From Lentzea flava (lineage in GTDB: Bacteria; Actinomycetota; Actinomycetes; Mycobacteriales; Pseudonocardiaceae), in the NCBI RefSeq assembly GCF_014648475.1, contig NZ_BMRE01000062.1:1-42228 (forward strand): 42,228 bases of DNA, given 5' to 3'. The position numbers and the translations under genes are program-made. Within the stretch, counting starts at the first letter, position 1, and the number at the start of each line of letters is the position of its first letter. Shown here in pieces: positions 31,157-39,303 of the stretch. Under the pieces are notes generated by a model, which saw nothing but the letters and a program-made list of their open reading frames with translations, was not told the DNA's origin and ran no database searches.

Positions 31157-31867
31157 TCACGAACAGCTGAACAGCACGGGGCAGGCCGCGTGGTGCAACG
31201 CCGCCCTCGCGGCCGGTTGGAGGCCCTCCGCAGGGCCTCGCTCCCGGCCGGACACCACGAGCAGGTCGCTCGGGTGCGTCGCCGTCTCCTCGGTCACGGA
31301 CCTCGCTTCCCGCACCAGTTCGACGATCACGCCGGGGCAGGCGGCGTGGACGGCGTCCGCGATGGCGTCGAGCGGGTCGCAGGTTCCCGCGAACGGCAGC
31401 ATCAGCACGCGGAGCCGGGTGGCCTGTCGCGCACGGCAGAACGCGATCGCGCGCCGCACCACGCCTTCACCGCCGACGCACTCGACGACCGCGGTCACCA
31501 CGCCGAAGCGACCGGCGACCGCGGCGGGCGTGCCGCCCAGGACCACGACGTCACGCAGGTCACGGCCGGCGAGGGGCGGTGCGGCGAGCGCACGGGAGCG
31601 GGAGATGACCACGAGCCCGCCTTCCCACCGGGCGGGCGGCGAGTCGTGGTGTTCGATGTGGACGGTCAGGTCCGGGTGCTCCGCCAGGAAAGCGGCCACA
31701 TCGGCGTGCGCCGGGTCGTTCTCCGGTGCCGCGTGCACGACCAGCCCGACACCGAGCGCGTCCGCGCACGCGGCAGCCCACCGGACGCCGGCGACCCCGC
31801 AGTCCCGGAGGTCGACCAGCACGCAGGTGGCCGTGACCTGCCGCGGTTCGGGGGCGAGGGCGGTCAC
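31157..31867 (-). CDS. Divergent universal-stress-like protein, two halves
   Basis: 236-aa protein resembling two degenerate USP domains. The first half opens with ATCVLVDLRDCG and HAAPEN, the second ends with SDLLVVSGRERGPAEG and ALHHAACPVLFSC, the typical USP C-terminal strand. Neither half keeps the full G-x2-G-x9-GS ATP motif, so nucleotide binding is doubtful. The GTG start at 31867 overlaps the DivIVA-like stop codon (GTGA); a longer in-frame reading upstream is antisense-like and not supported. Second gene of the operon; no dormancy box precedes the operon, unlike the USPs at the left end. Confidence 0.72.
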   Translation of the reverse strand: MTALAPEPRQVTATCVLVDLRDCGVAGVRWAAACADALGVGLVVHAAPENDPAHADVAAFLAEHPDLTVHIEHHDSPPARWEGGLVVISRSRALAAPPLAGRDLRDVVVLGGTPAAVAGRFGVVTAVVECVGGEGVVRRAIAFCRARQATRLRVLMLPFAGTCDPLDAIADAVHAACPGVIVELVREARSVTEETATHPSDLLVVSGRERGPAEGLQPAARAALHHAACPVLFSCS

Positions 31868-32448
31868 GACGTCACGCTCGCCGCTTCCGACCGCCTCGGC
31901 AACGGCAGGTCCGGTGTCGAGGCGACCTCGGCGTGCCACTGCTCCAGCAACCGTTGCCGCTCGGTCAGGCCGGCGAGCATGGCGCGGGACTGCTCCAGCG
32001 CCTCGCCGACGATCTCGCGGGCGCGGCGGCTGGCCTCGGCGAGCCTGCGCTGGGTCTCCTGCTCGGTCTCGTCGAGCAGGCGGGCGTGCCGTCCCGCGGC
32101 TTCCTCCGCCTGCCGCACCGCCTGGTCCGCGCGGACGCGGGCAGCGGTCTCGATCTCCTCCGCCTTCCGCTTCGCGACGTGCAGGAGGTAGCGGATGCAC
32201 CCGGACACGGCGTCGTCCTTGCTGTGGCCCGCGTGGATCATCCGGTACTCGGCGAGCTCGGAGCGGGCTTCCTCCAGGTGCCGGGCGAGGTCCTCGGCGG
32301 TGGCGAGGGCCGCGTCCCGATCGGTGCGGGCGACGTCGAGCTGTCCTTCGAGCCGGGCGTACTCCTCGTCCACCTGGGCGCGGTCGTAGCCGAACCACCG
32401 GGTGCGAAATGTCCTGGGTCCCTCGTTCAGGAGGTCTTCGATGGCCAT
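31864..32448 (-). CDS. DivIVA-like coiled-coil protein
   Basis: 194-aa protein that is almost entirely alpha-helical. Residues about 12-40 (RTRWFGYDRAQVDEEYARLEGQLD) match the N-terminal DivIVA/Wag31-type membrane-targeting region. The rest is a long heptad-rich coiled coil high in Ala, Arg and Glu (KRKAEEIETAARVRADQAVRQ region). Such proteins mark curved membranes, poles or septa and organise wall growth. The ATG at 32448 is chosen because the frame upstream has poor third-position GC. First gene of an operon with a USP-like protein, DUF3152 and a glycosyltransferase. It is shorter than housekeeping DivIVA, so probably an accessory paralogue. Confidence 0.82.
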   Translation of the reverse strand: MAIEDLLNEGPRTFRTRWFGYDRAQVDEEYARLEGQLDVARTDRDAALATAEDLARHLEEARSELAEYRMIHAGHSKDDAVSGCIRYLLHVAKRKAEEIETAARVRADQAVRQAEEAAGRHARLLDETEQETQRRLAEASRRAREIVGEALEQSRAMLAGLTERQRLLEQWHAEVASTPDLPLPRRSEAASVTS

Positions 32449-32590
32449 TGCCTTTGTCCTTTCCTGAACGTGGGCCTTGGTGCTGGTAAATACCCGTGGA
32501 CGGACCTGCCAGACATTCTTGACGAGGTAAGCACCCTCATCGGTGAATTCCTCACGGAGTGTCACCGGGAACGACCCGCCCGAGTGCAGT

Positions 32591-32620
32591 CGAAAGGCGC
32601 GCCGTGCTCCGGCGCGCCTT
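32591..32620 (-). terminator. Strong hairpin terminator downstream of the small secreted-protein gene
   Basis: An 11-bp stem AAGGCGCGCCG (32594-32604) pairs with CGGCGCGCCTT (32610-32620) around a 5-nt loop. It starts 17 bp past the stop of the gene ending at 32637. On the minus strand it is followed by TTTCG. The remaining gap up to 32448 is less GC-rich and must contain the promoter of the DivIVA-like operon. Confidence 0.75.
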
Positions 32621-32636
32621 CGGTCCCGTACCGGGA

Positions 32637-33167
32637 TCAGCCCTGCCTGGTGCGCAGGTGACCGAGGTAGGACTCGGCAGCCGTCCTGGCCCTCTCGCGC
32701 AGAGCCTGCGGGTCGGTCGCGGCCGCGGCCTTGAGCCCTTCACAGCCGGCGGCGAGCGCTTCCGGGCCGAGCGTGGTCATGGCCAGGTCCGGCAGTTCGT
32801 CCTTCAGGCAGCGGGTGGCCCGCCCGACGGCGTCCGGGCTGCAGTAGTCCTGCGGCGAGTAGCACTTCTCCACGGCGCCGTCGAGGACCGGCTTGGCCCG
32901 TGCGTAGATCTGCTCCAGACCGCCGAGGCCGGACACGGCCTTGGGCAGCACGACGTCCTTGAGCTCCTGGACGTCCCTGCGGTCTGTTCCTGGTTGGAGG
33001 TGCGCGGCGCAGACCCGCGACACGAACTCCTCGCGCGTGATCTTCGTGAGGGTGCCGACTGTGTCGCTGAAGTTGCCGAGGCACGCGACCGCGTTCGCGG
33101 CCGCGGGGGCGAGCACCAGCGGAATCGCCGCGCACAACGCGGCCAGGGCGGTTGTCCTCGTCTTCAT
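32637..33167 (-). CDS. Small secreted Cys-containing protein, function unknown
   Basis: 176-aa protein with a clear Sec signal peptide (basic start MKTRT, hydrophobic core to about residue 22, cleavage near PAAANA). The mature part has six cysteines (ACLG, VCAA, KCYSP, YCSPD, RCLKD, GCEG), which would form three disulfides outside the cell. No family recognised. It is mostly helical by composition, with a repeat-free sequence. The ATG at 33167 has a usable AGGAGGA site. A hairpin terminator follows. It lies 84 bp downstream of the lysozyme and small membrane-protein genes on the same strand. Confidence 0.72.
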   Translation of the reverse strand: MKTRTTALAALCAAIPLVLAPAAANAVACLGNFSDTVGTLTKITREEFVSRVCAAHLQPGTDRRDVQELKDVVLPKAVSGLGGLEQIYARAKPVLDGAVEKCYSPQDYCSPDAVGRATRCLKDELPDLAMTTLGPEALAAGCEGLKAAAATDPQALRERARTAAESYLGHLRTRQG

Positions 33168-33251
33168 CTGTCCTCCTGGGACTCTCGCAGAGTCGATCGG
33201 TCAGTCGGCTGGTACCCACGTGATCACGAAAAGCACGCGGGCACGCCCGGT

Positions 33252-33641
33252 TCAACCGCATCGAGTGACGGTGAACGCGTGCTCGACCTTGGCGTCCAGC
33301 AGCAACGGAGTGGCGTTGCGAACACGGACGAGCAGCGTGTGGTCCCCTTCGGACGGTGCGAAACCGCGCAGTGTCAACCGGTTTCCGTCGCGGTGCGTGG
33401 CGACAGCCGAGTCGTCGACGAGAACTTCCACCCGATCCAACGTCTTCGGGTCACCCGCAGTGACGCTGACGTCCTGCACGGCCGCGGCCGCAAGCACCGC
33501 GCCGTCCTCCAGCCCGTCGACGGCGAGACCGGCCCGCTCGATGTGCACGACGGAACCCACCACGACCGTCGACGACACCGCGAAGACCACGGCGAGGAAG
33601 ACGAGCAGGACGAGTTCCGACCTGCGGACCGGGCCGCGCAT
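33252..33641 (-). CDS. Small single-pass membrane protein, function unknown
   Basis: 129-aa protein with one N-terminal membrane helix (about residues 9-30) and a beta-rich exterior part (VDGLEDGAV, DRVEVLVDDSAVATHRDG, FAPSEGDHTLLVRV) resembling an Ig-like or fibronectin-like sheet. No family is recognised. The ATG at 33641 has AGGA six bases upstream; a GTG at 33644 directly precedes it and is also possible. It starts just after the lysozyme stop codon, so the two genes are likely co-transcribed and may act together at the cell surface. Confidence 0.7.
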   Translation of the reverse strand: MRGPVRRSELVLLVFLAVVFAVSSTVVVGSVVHIERAGLAVDGLEDGAVLAAAAVQDVSVTAGDPKTLDRVEVLVDDSAVATHRDGNRLTLRGFAPSEGDHTLLVRVRNATPLLLDAKVEHAFTVTRCG

Positions 33642-33644
33642 CAC

Positions 33645-34451
33645 TCATCCTGTGGCCAGTGCCGCGAGCCGGTCGGCGCCACCGTTGAACACGTTCTGGT
33701 CGATCGGCGACGACGTGTACTGCCAGATGGTGTGGAACGGCCACTTGAACGGCATCGGACCGACGGCGGGCGCGTACCTCGCCACCCACAACGCGTTGGT
33801 GGAGGTGAAGTCGCCGGTGCGGCCGGTGCACCTGTCCCACCACAGGGTCGACGTGTAGATCACCGGCCAGCGCTTCGTGAGCGCGTGGTAGGTGTCGCTG
33901 AAGCTGCGGATCCAGCCCACCATCGCGGCGTGGTTCAGGCCGTAGCAGATGTCGCCGCCGTACGGGTTGTACTCGATGTCGAGCGTTCCCGGGAGCGTCT
34001 TGCCGTCGCGCGACCAGCCTCCGCCGTTCTGCACGAAGAACCGGGCCTGCGTCGCGCCGTCGGAACGGTTGGGCAGAGCGAAGTGGTAGGAGCCCCTGAT
34101 CATCCCGACGGCCGCGGATCCGTTGTACTGCTGGGTGAAGTTCGGGTTGCGGTAGCCGGTTCCCTCGGTGGCCTTGACGTAGGCGAACCGCTTGCCCGAA
34201 CGCCAGTGGTGACCCCAGTCGACTTTCCCCTGATGGCTGCTGACGTCCATGCCGTCCACCCGGCCCACGCCGAGCTCCGGTGGTGTCAACGGCATCTCAC
34301 CGGTGCCTTCGTGCTTGGCGATCTGCGAGCCCGCCGGGTGATCTTCCTGCCCCTCGTCCGCGTGCGCGGGCGCGGGACTCAGCACGCTGACGACCAACGC
34401 GATCGCAGCAGTGCGAACAAGACGATAACCAGCACGTGGTTGCGACGGCAT
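33645..34451 (-). CDS. Secreted GH25 lysozyme
   Basis: 268-aa glycoside hydrolase family 25 muramidase with a signal peptide (cleavage about residue 31, PAHA-D). The catalytic groove shows DGMDVSSHQG with D69, YVKATEGTGYRNP, GSYHFALPN and the acidic pair D158 and E160 in TLDIEYNPYGG; the final strands read WQYTSS. It hydrolyses the MurNAc-GlcNAc link of peptidoglycan outside the membrane. The ATG at 34451 has GGGGAGG seven bases upstream. It is divergent from the class A PBP gene across 174 bp (34452-34625) that must hold both promoters; a TTGACA occurs at 34532-34537, but no convincing -10 follows. First gene of a minus-strand operon with the small membrane protein. Confidence 0.93.
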   Translation of the reverse strand: MPSQPRAGYRLVRTAAIALVVSVLSPAPAHADEGQEDHPAGSQIAKHEGTGEMPLTPPELGVGRVDGMDVSSHQGKVDWGHHWRSGKRFAYVKATEGTGYRNPNFTQQYNGSAAVGMIRGSYHFALPNRSDGATQARFFVQNGGGWSRDGKTLPGTLDIEYNPYGGDICYGLNHAAMVGWIRSFSDTYHALTKRWPVIYTSTLWWDRCTGRTGDFTSTNALWVARYAPAVGPMPFKWPFHTIWQYTSSPIDQNVFNGGADRLAALATG

Positions 34452-34625
34452 TGGTTTTCCTCCCCGCTCATGAATGGTCCTGCCAGGCCAGCTACCCCTG
34501 CCGGAAACGGAAAAACCGGCCTCACGCCTTGTTGACACGAGAGAGTGAGCCAGCCGGGGTGGACGCCTGATCGCCGATTCGCCGGGTAACCGCCGGAAAC
34601 CGCACTCGGCGAGGGGAGTCTCATC

Positions 34626-36833
34626 GTGGTTCGCACACCGATCGCGCGCTGCGCCGGCAAGCTCGCCGGGTGCTGCGTGCTCGCCGGCGTTCTCGTGGCC
34701 GGACTTCTCTTTCCCGCCACGGCGACGCTCGGCGCGTTGTCCAACAAGATCAGCGATCAGGTGAAGGACACCCTCGCCCTCATGCTGAACACGGATCCAC
34801 CGCTGATGACGACGGTGACGGATTCCGGCGGCGCGCCGATCGCCCACCTGTACGACCAGTACCGGGTGCGGACGCCACCGGACCGGATCTCCCCGCACAT
34901 GAAGACCGCATTGCTCGCGATCGAGGACCGCCGGTTCTACGACCATCACGGCGTCGACTGGCTCGCGACCCTGCGTGCCGCCGCCCGCAACAACTCGAGC
35001 GGTTCGGTGCAGCAGGGCGCGTCCACCCTGACCCAGCAGTACGTGAAGAACTACCTCGTGCACGTGCTCGCCCGCACCGACAAGAACGCCCAGCGCGCGG
35101 CCCAGGAGCAGAGCATCACGCGCAAGCTCCGCGAGGCACGCATCGCGGTGGGCCTGGAAACCGCGCTGAGCAAGGACGAGATCCTCGCGCGTTATCTCGA
35201 CCTCGTCCCGTTCGGGTCGACGATCTTCGGTGTCGCCGCCGCGGCCCAGGCCTACTTCGACACGACCCCGGACAAGCTGACGCTCACCCAGGCCGCGACG
35301 CTCGCCGGCATGGTCAACAGCCCGACGGCGCTGGATCCGGAGGCGCGTCCCGACAAGGCCGTCGAACGCAGGAACCTCGTGATCGACGCGATGGTGGCGG
35401 ACGAGAAGCTGCCGAAAGACGAAGCGGAACGTCACAAGTCCGCTCCCCTCGGCCTGAGCGAACCCGTCCGTCCACTGCAGACCGGCTGCGTCGGCGCCGG
35501 GCCGTCGTACGGGTTCTTCTGCTCGTTCCTCCTCGAGTACCTGACGGAGGCGGGCTTCGACCTCGACGAGCTGAAGATCGGCGGCTACCGGGTGGAGACC
35601 ACGCTCGACCCGAAGATCACCGAGCACGCGAAGAAGGCTGTCGAGGCACAGGCACCGAAGACCACGCCCGGCGTCGCCAACACCATGGCGGTCGTGCGGC
35701 CGGGCAAGGACGCGCACGAGGTCGTCGCACTGGTGGCCAACCGCGACTTCGGCCTGAAGAAGGAGGAGTTCGAGACCCAGTTCGACCTGCCGAGCGGGGT
35801 GGAGAACAAGTTCGGCACGGGATCGGTCTACAAGGTCTTCACCGCGGCCGCCGCGCTGGAGAAGGGCTTCGGCATCGACACGGTGGTCGCCGCTCCCAAC
35901 ACCCACACCTCGAAGGTGTTCAAGGGCGGTGCGGCGTCCTGCCCTCCCACGGGTGAACCGAACACGTACTGGTACTGCCTGGCCAACCACAACGACCGCT
36001 ACCCGCCGCGGATGCCGTTGCGGCAGGCACTCGCGACCTCGCCCAACACGGCGTTCGTCATCCTGGAGGAGCAGACGGGACTGGATGCCGTGGTGGACAT
36101 GGCCTCCCGGCTCGGCATGCGCAGGACGATGGCGACGAACATCGCCGGGGTGGCGCCGGATCCGAAGGCAGCCAAGGAACTGCGCGTCTCGCAGGCCGAG
36201 TTCTACAAGGCCAACCGCAACGCGTCGTTCACCCTGGGACCCGCCCCGTCGAGCACGCTCGAACTCGCGAACGTCGCCGCGACGATCATCAGCGGTGGTG
36301 TCTGGTGCAAGCCCACCCCGGTGCGGCGGATCGTCGACAGGGACGGCAAAGCGGTGGAGCTGAAGCGGCCGCCGTGCGAACAGGCCGTACCGGAGCCTCT
36401 CGCCAACGCTCTCGCCGTCGGCCTGAGCGAGGACAGCAAGGGCATGGGCACCGCGGCGTTCACCGCCCGCAAGGCCGGCTGGAAGCGCCCGATGATGGGC
36501 AAGACCGGCACGACCGAGGAGTACAAGTCGGCCGCGTACCTGGGCGCCACGCCCGACTACGCCGGTGCCGTGCAGGTGTTCAACGACAGCACCTCGCCGA
36601 AGGGCATCTGCGTCGGCGCGGGGCCGCCCCGGCTGTGCGCCGAGGGCAACATCTACGGCGGCACCGTGCCCGCGGCCACGTGGTTCGACACGATGACGAA
36701 GGTGCACGCCGACCTGCCGGAGAAGCCGTTGCCGCAGGTCGAGGACCGCTATCGGCACGGGGACGCGCGGATGCGGGCACCGGTGGACGCCGGTCCTGCC
36801 CCGTCGACCACCTCCGCACCACCGACGAGCTGA
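34626..36833 (+). CDS. Class A penicillin-binding protein (transglycosylase/transpeptidase)
   Basis: 735-aa bifunctional PBP. A short cytoplasmic start and one membrane helix (about 12-35) precede the GT51 glycosyltransferase: catalytic E100 in AIEDRRFYDHHG, then GASTLTQQYVKN and RKLREARIAVGLE. The transpeptidase domain has the active-site S400 in SVYK (S400, K403), SPN at 472-474, and KTGT from K626. All are intact. It polymerises and cross-links peptidoglycan at the outer face of the membrane. The Ser/Thr/Pro-rich C-terminus is short and lacks PASTA repeats. The GTG start at 34626 has a GAGGGGAG site upstream. Divergent from the GH25 lysozyme, suggesting joint wall remodelling. Confidence 0.93.
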   Translation: MVRTPIARCAGKLAGCCVLAGVLVAGLLFPATATLGALSNKISDQVKDTLALMLNTDPPLMTTVTDSGGAPIAHLYDQYRVRTPPDRISPHMKTALLAIEDRRFYDHHGVDWLATLRAAARNNSSGSVQQGASTLTQQYVKNYLVHVLARTDKNAQRAAQEQSITRKLREARIAVGLETALSKDEILARYLDLVPFGSTIFGVAAAAQAYFDTTPDKLTLTQAATLAGMVNSPTALDPEARPDKAVERRNLVIDAMVADEKLPKDEAERHKSAPLGLSEPVRPLQTGCVGAGPSYGFFCSFLLEYLTEAGFDLDELKIGGYRVETTLDPKITEHAKKAVEAQAPKTTPGVANTMAVVRPGKDAHEVVALVANRDFGLKKEEFETQFDLPSGVENKFGTGSVYKVFTAAAALEKGFGIDTVVAAPNTHTSKVFKGGAASCPPTGEPNTYWYCLANHNDRYPPRMPLRQALATSPNTAFVILEEQTGLDAVVDMASRLGMRRTMATNIAGVAPDPKAAKELRVSQAEFYKANRNASFTLGPAPSSTLELANVAATIISGGVWCKPTPVRRIVDRDGKAVELKRPPCEQAVPEPLANALAVGLSEDSKGMGTAAFTARKAGWKRPMMGKTGTTEEYKSAAYLGATPDYAGAVQVFNDSTSPKGICVGAGPPRLCAEGNIYGGTVPAATWFDTMTKVHADLPEKPLPQVEDRYRHGDARMRAPVDAGPAPSTTSAPPTS

Positions 36834-36943
36834 TCATCCGGCCTGTCGCCGACTACCTGCGCAGCGGCGACGAAGCGGGCATGTACCTGCCCGACCTCGC
36901 GGATTCCGCGCTGGAGACGATGCGCCTGGTCGCCACCCGGTGA
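36834..36943 (+). pseudogene. Coding-like orphan fragment after the PBP gene
   Basis: A frame different from that of the PBP gene stays open to the TGA at 36941-36943 with near-complete G/C third positions. The product (IIRPVADYLRSGDEAGMYLP, then LADSALETMRLVATR) reads like the C-terminal helices of a TetR-type regulator. There is no start codon or ribosome site of its own, so it is most likely the 3' remnant of a lost gene. Family match is tentative. Confidence 0.35.
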
Positions 36944-36946
36944 CCC

Positions 36947-37213
36947 TCATTCCGCTGACCAGTCGATGTCCTCCCACGGCACCTCGCGCGTCCCGCGGTG
37001 CAGCAGGGAGGAGATCCGTTCGAGCAGCCAGGGCCGTTGGATGCCGGGCCGTTCGAACCCGAGCAGACGGCCGCGCCGGCGTGGCGTCACGAGCACCCGG
37101 ACCACCCGCTGCCTGCCGTGCTCGTCCGGTTCGGTCAGCAGGTCGGCCACCCGGCCGAGCGGCTTGCCGTCGCGGTCGCGGACCGGGCGTCCCAGCAGGT
37201 CACTGGCCAGCAT
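36947..37213 (-). CDS. PRC-barrel-like small protein
   Basis: 88-aa protein. The first half has the PRC-barrel pattern LLGRPVRDRDGKPLGRVADLLTE, followed by a short beta strand (VVRVLVTPRRRGRLLGF) and a C-terminal VPWEDIDWS, where PRC-barrel domains usually end in a W-x-D-I motif. Such domains mediate protein or RNA contacts and sometimes metal or membrane association. It overlaps the end of the upstream PRC-like gene by 14 bp and is last in the operon containing the Nramp-like transporter. The ATG at 37213 is preceded by GAG-rich sequence only, so translational coupling is likely. Function unknown. Confidence 0.78.
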   Translation of the reverse strand: MLASDLLGRPVRDRDGKPLGRVADLLTEPDEHGRQRVVRVLVTPRRRGRLLGFERPGIQRPWLLERISSLLHRGTREVPWEDIDWSAE

Positions 37214-37589
37214 CAGAGGCTCCCGGAATGCGTCCGATCACGTTGTCGCGCAACCACAGCTCCAACGCGGGCGTGTTCAGCAGCTCGTGCCGGACGTCGA
37301 GCCGGATCGCGCTGCCGATCTCCGCGACCCGCTCGAACGGGATGCGCAGCGGCTGCGGGTCGCCGGTCGTGTGCAACCGCCGTGCCACGGCGGCCATCCA
37401 CCGGCCGAGCCTTCCCCCGATCCGCTCGCCCAGCGCGTGGTGACCGACGAGGATCGCGGCCACGAACGGCCGGCCGTCCGCGGTCGTGCCGAACTCGACG
37501 TCGTCGACCTTGCCGACGGGATGGCCGTCCAGATCGACGATCTGGCGGTCCAGCAGGTCGAAGTCGACCCGCAGCACTTCGTTCGTCAC
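37200..37589 (-). CDS. PRC-barrel-like protein coupled to the Nramp-like transporter
   Basis: 129-aa soluble protein. Its N-terminal part (VDFDLLDRQIVDLDGHPVGKVDDVEF) matches a PRC-barrel, followed by a basic and hydrophobic helix (GRLGRWMAAVARRL) and a second beta segment (IPFERVAEIGSAIRLDV). The GTG start at 37589 overlaps the transporter stop codon (GTGA). Together with the shorter PRC protein just downstream it may form a cytoplasmic accessory of the transporter, for example binding its metal or its termini. That is inference from the tight coupling; no catalytic motif is visible. Confidence 0.78.
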   Translation of the reverse strand: MTNEVLRVDFDLLDRQIVDLDGHPVGKVDDVEFGTTADGRPFVAAILVGHHALGERIGGRLGRWMAAVARRLHTTGDPQPLRIPFERVAEIGSAIRLDVRHELLNTPALELWLRDNVIGRIPGASDAGQ

Positions 37590-38815
37590 GATCCCATCCC
37601 CGTCAGGATCATCAGCGGCACCGCGGCGATCGCCGCGACGAGAATGATCACCAGGTACGTCACGCCCAGCACGTTGGTGAGCGGGCTGTTCACCTCGTCG
37701 CCCAGGTAGTCGCGGTCGTTCGCGACGATCAGGATCGGCAGGTAGGTCAACGGCAACGCGACCGCGCTGAACACCAGCGAGTACTCCGTGATCGCGATCG
37801 GGTCGGCCGTCGTGAGCAACAGCGCGACCCCGAGCAGCACGCTGATGAGCACGACGGTGTGGAAGCGCGCGGCCTGCCTGGGCCGGACGAGCTTGCCCCA
37901 CTGCCAGCCGAAGTACTGCGCCACCGTGTACCCGGCGGACAGACCGGTCTCGAGCGCCGCGCCGAACGTCGCCGCGAAGAACCCGAGGATCACCACGACC
38001 AGCCCGAGCTTGCCGAGCGCCATCGCCACCGGCAGCGCGGTCTGCCCGAGGGTGTCGACCTGGGCCTGGAGCGGCTCGTAGACGACCGCCGCACAGCCCA
38101 TGACCGCCAGCGAGAGCACCCCGCCGAGGGGAAAGCCGACGAAGACGTTGACCCGCGAGATCGCGAGGTCGCGCGACGTCCACTTCTCCTCGACCCCGCC
38201 AGAGGAGAAGAAGAACACCTCGTACGGCGTCATGGCCGCGGCGAACAGCGCGACGGCGAAGAACCCGTAGGTCCCCCAGTCCTCAGTGGCCGGTGGGACG
38301 GGGCTCGTGACCTGCTGCCCGAGCTGCGCCCACGGCGGGTCGAGCGCGATGAGGGCGACGACGAACACGACGAGTGCCAGCCCGGCGAGCCCGAACACCC
38401 GTTCCATGGGCTCGAACTTCACCTTCCACAGCACGACCCACAGCACGAAAGCCGCGATCGGCACCCACAGCAGGTAGTGCACGCTCGTGGCCAGCTCGAT
38501 CGCGAGCGCGACACCACCGATCTCCGCGCTCAGGGTGAGCAGGGTGACGAGGTAGGACCCGGCCAGGTTGGCCAGGGCGACGCGGGCGCCGAGCCGTTCC
38601 CGCACGAGGTCGAACACGGGCCGGCCGCTGACGGCGGCGACCCGGCCCGACATCTCGGCGTAGAGGCAGATGCCGATGACACCGACCACGACGACCCAGG
38701 CGAGCCGCATGCCGAACCGGGCGCCGGTCTCGGAGTTCGCCACGAGGTCGCCGATGTCGACGAAGCCGCCGATCGCGGTGAGGATGCCGAGCGTGACGGC
38801 CAGGAACCGCTTCAC
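37586..38815 (-). CDS. Nramp-related divalent-metal transporter with altered metal-site motifs
   Basis: 409-aa membrane protein with about 11 helices and the Nramp (LeuT-like) layout. In helix 1 the DPGN metal motif of Nramp reads D20-I-G-D23. In helix 6 the region of the A/x-M-P-H motif reads A194-M-T-P-Y-E199, so the selectivity methionine is replaced by Thr196 and the His by Tyr198. Such changes are seen in Nramp-related proteins that carry ions other than Mn/Fe, for example magnesium or aluminium, but the substrate cannot be set here. The GTG start at 38815 overlaps the upstream gene stop (GTGA). It sits in a coupled operon with two PRC-barrel proteins and a small membrane protein. Confidence 0.82.
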   Translation of the reverse strand: MKRFLAVTLGILTAIGGFVDIGDLVANSETGARFGMRLAWVVVVGVIGICLYAEMSGRVAAVSGRPVFDLVRERLGARVALANLAGSYLVTLLTLSAEIGGVALAIELATSVHYLLWVPIAAFVLWVVLWKVKFEPMERVFGLAGLALVVFVVALIALDPPWAQLGQQVTSPVPPATEDWGTYGFFAVALFAAAMTPYEVFFFSSGGVEEKWTSRDLAISRVNVFVGFPLGGVLSLAVMGCAAVVYEPLQAQVDTLGQTALPVAMALGKLGLVVVILGFFAATFGAALETGLSAGYTVAQYFGWQWGKLVRPRQAARFHTVVLISVLLGVALLLTTADPIAITEYSLVFSAVALPLTYLPILIVANDRDYLGDEVNSPLTNVLGVTYLVIILVAAIAAVPLMILTGMGS

Positions 38816-39264
38816 CGCAACCCCTCCAGCGCCGCAGTCAGCCGCTCCCCCACCTCGGCGAGCCCGTCCGTCGCGCTCGACGCCAGGCCCCGGTCGTCCG
38901 AGTCGAGGCCGGTGCCCAGATCACCGATGAGCCGCGCGGACTCCTGCAACAACGGCAGCACTTCGTCGCGGAGCCGCCGGGAGTCCTGATCAGGCACTTC
39001 GGACTCGACGACGTCCGTGATCGCCGTCGCCACGCTCTTGCGGGTGTCGTCGAGCACAGTGGACTCGTACGCGCCGAAGGTGTTGCCCCGCAACGCGGTT
39101 TGCCCGGTTGTGCGCGCGGTGCCCACGGAGGAGACCGCGTCCTGCACGCTGGATTCCACTGTGGACCGAAACTGGCCGGACGTCGTGGGCCAGACACCCA
39201 GCAACACGAGCGCGAGCAGCACCGCACCCAGGCTGATCAACACTGCCCACCGACGCGTTCGCAC
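38812..39264 (-). CDS. Small N-anchored coiled-coil protein, first gene of the Nramp-like operon
   Basis: 150-aa protein with one N-terminal membrane helix (about residues 7-26, WAVLISLGAVLLALVLLGVW) and an otherwise helical, Ser/Thr/Asp-rich exterior part. Composition suggests a coiled coil (RRLRDEVLPLLQESARLIGDL, then GLAEVGERLTAAL). No family recognised. The GTG start at 39264 begins the operon; the stop overlaps the start of the Nramp-like gene by 4 bp. It is probably an envelope partner of the transporter. Confidence 0.7.
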   Translation of the reverse strand: MRTRRWAVLISLGAVLLALVLLGVWPTTSGQFRSTVESSVQDAVSSVGTARTTGQTALRGNTFGAYESTVLDDTRKSVATAITDVVESEVPDQDSRRLRDEVLPLLQESARLIGDLGTGLDSDDRGLASSATDGLAEVGERLTAALEGLR

Positions 39265-39303
39265 ACCGAACGCTTACCCGTCTTCCGACGGTCCAAACCT
39301 CGG

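Noticed and set aside
34452..34625. Possible cyclic-di-AMP (ydaO-type) riboswitch before the lysozyme gene
   Set aside because: The position is attractive for a wall hydrolase, but the conserved ydaO core motifs could not be found in either strand.
36998..38989. Plus-strand frame antisense to the Nramp-like operon
   Set aside because: Product is a run of Arg/Asp/Glu/His-rich sequence typical of antisense reading of membrane-protein genes.
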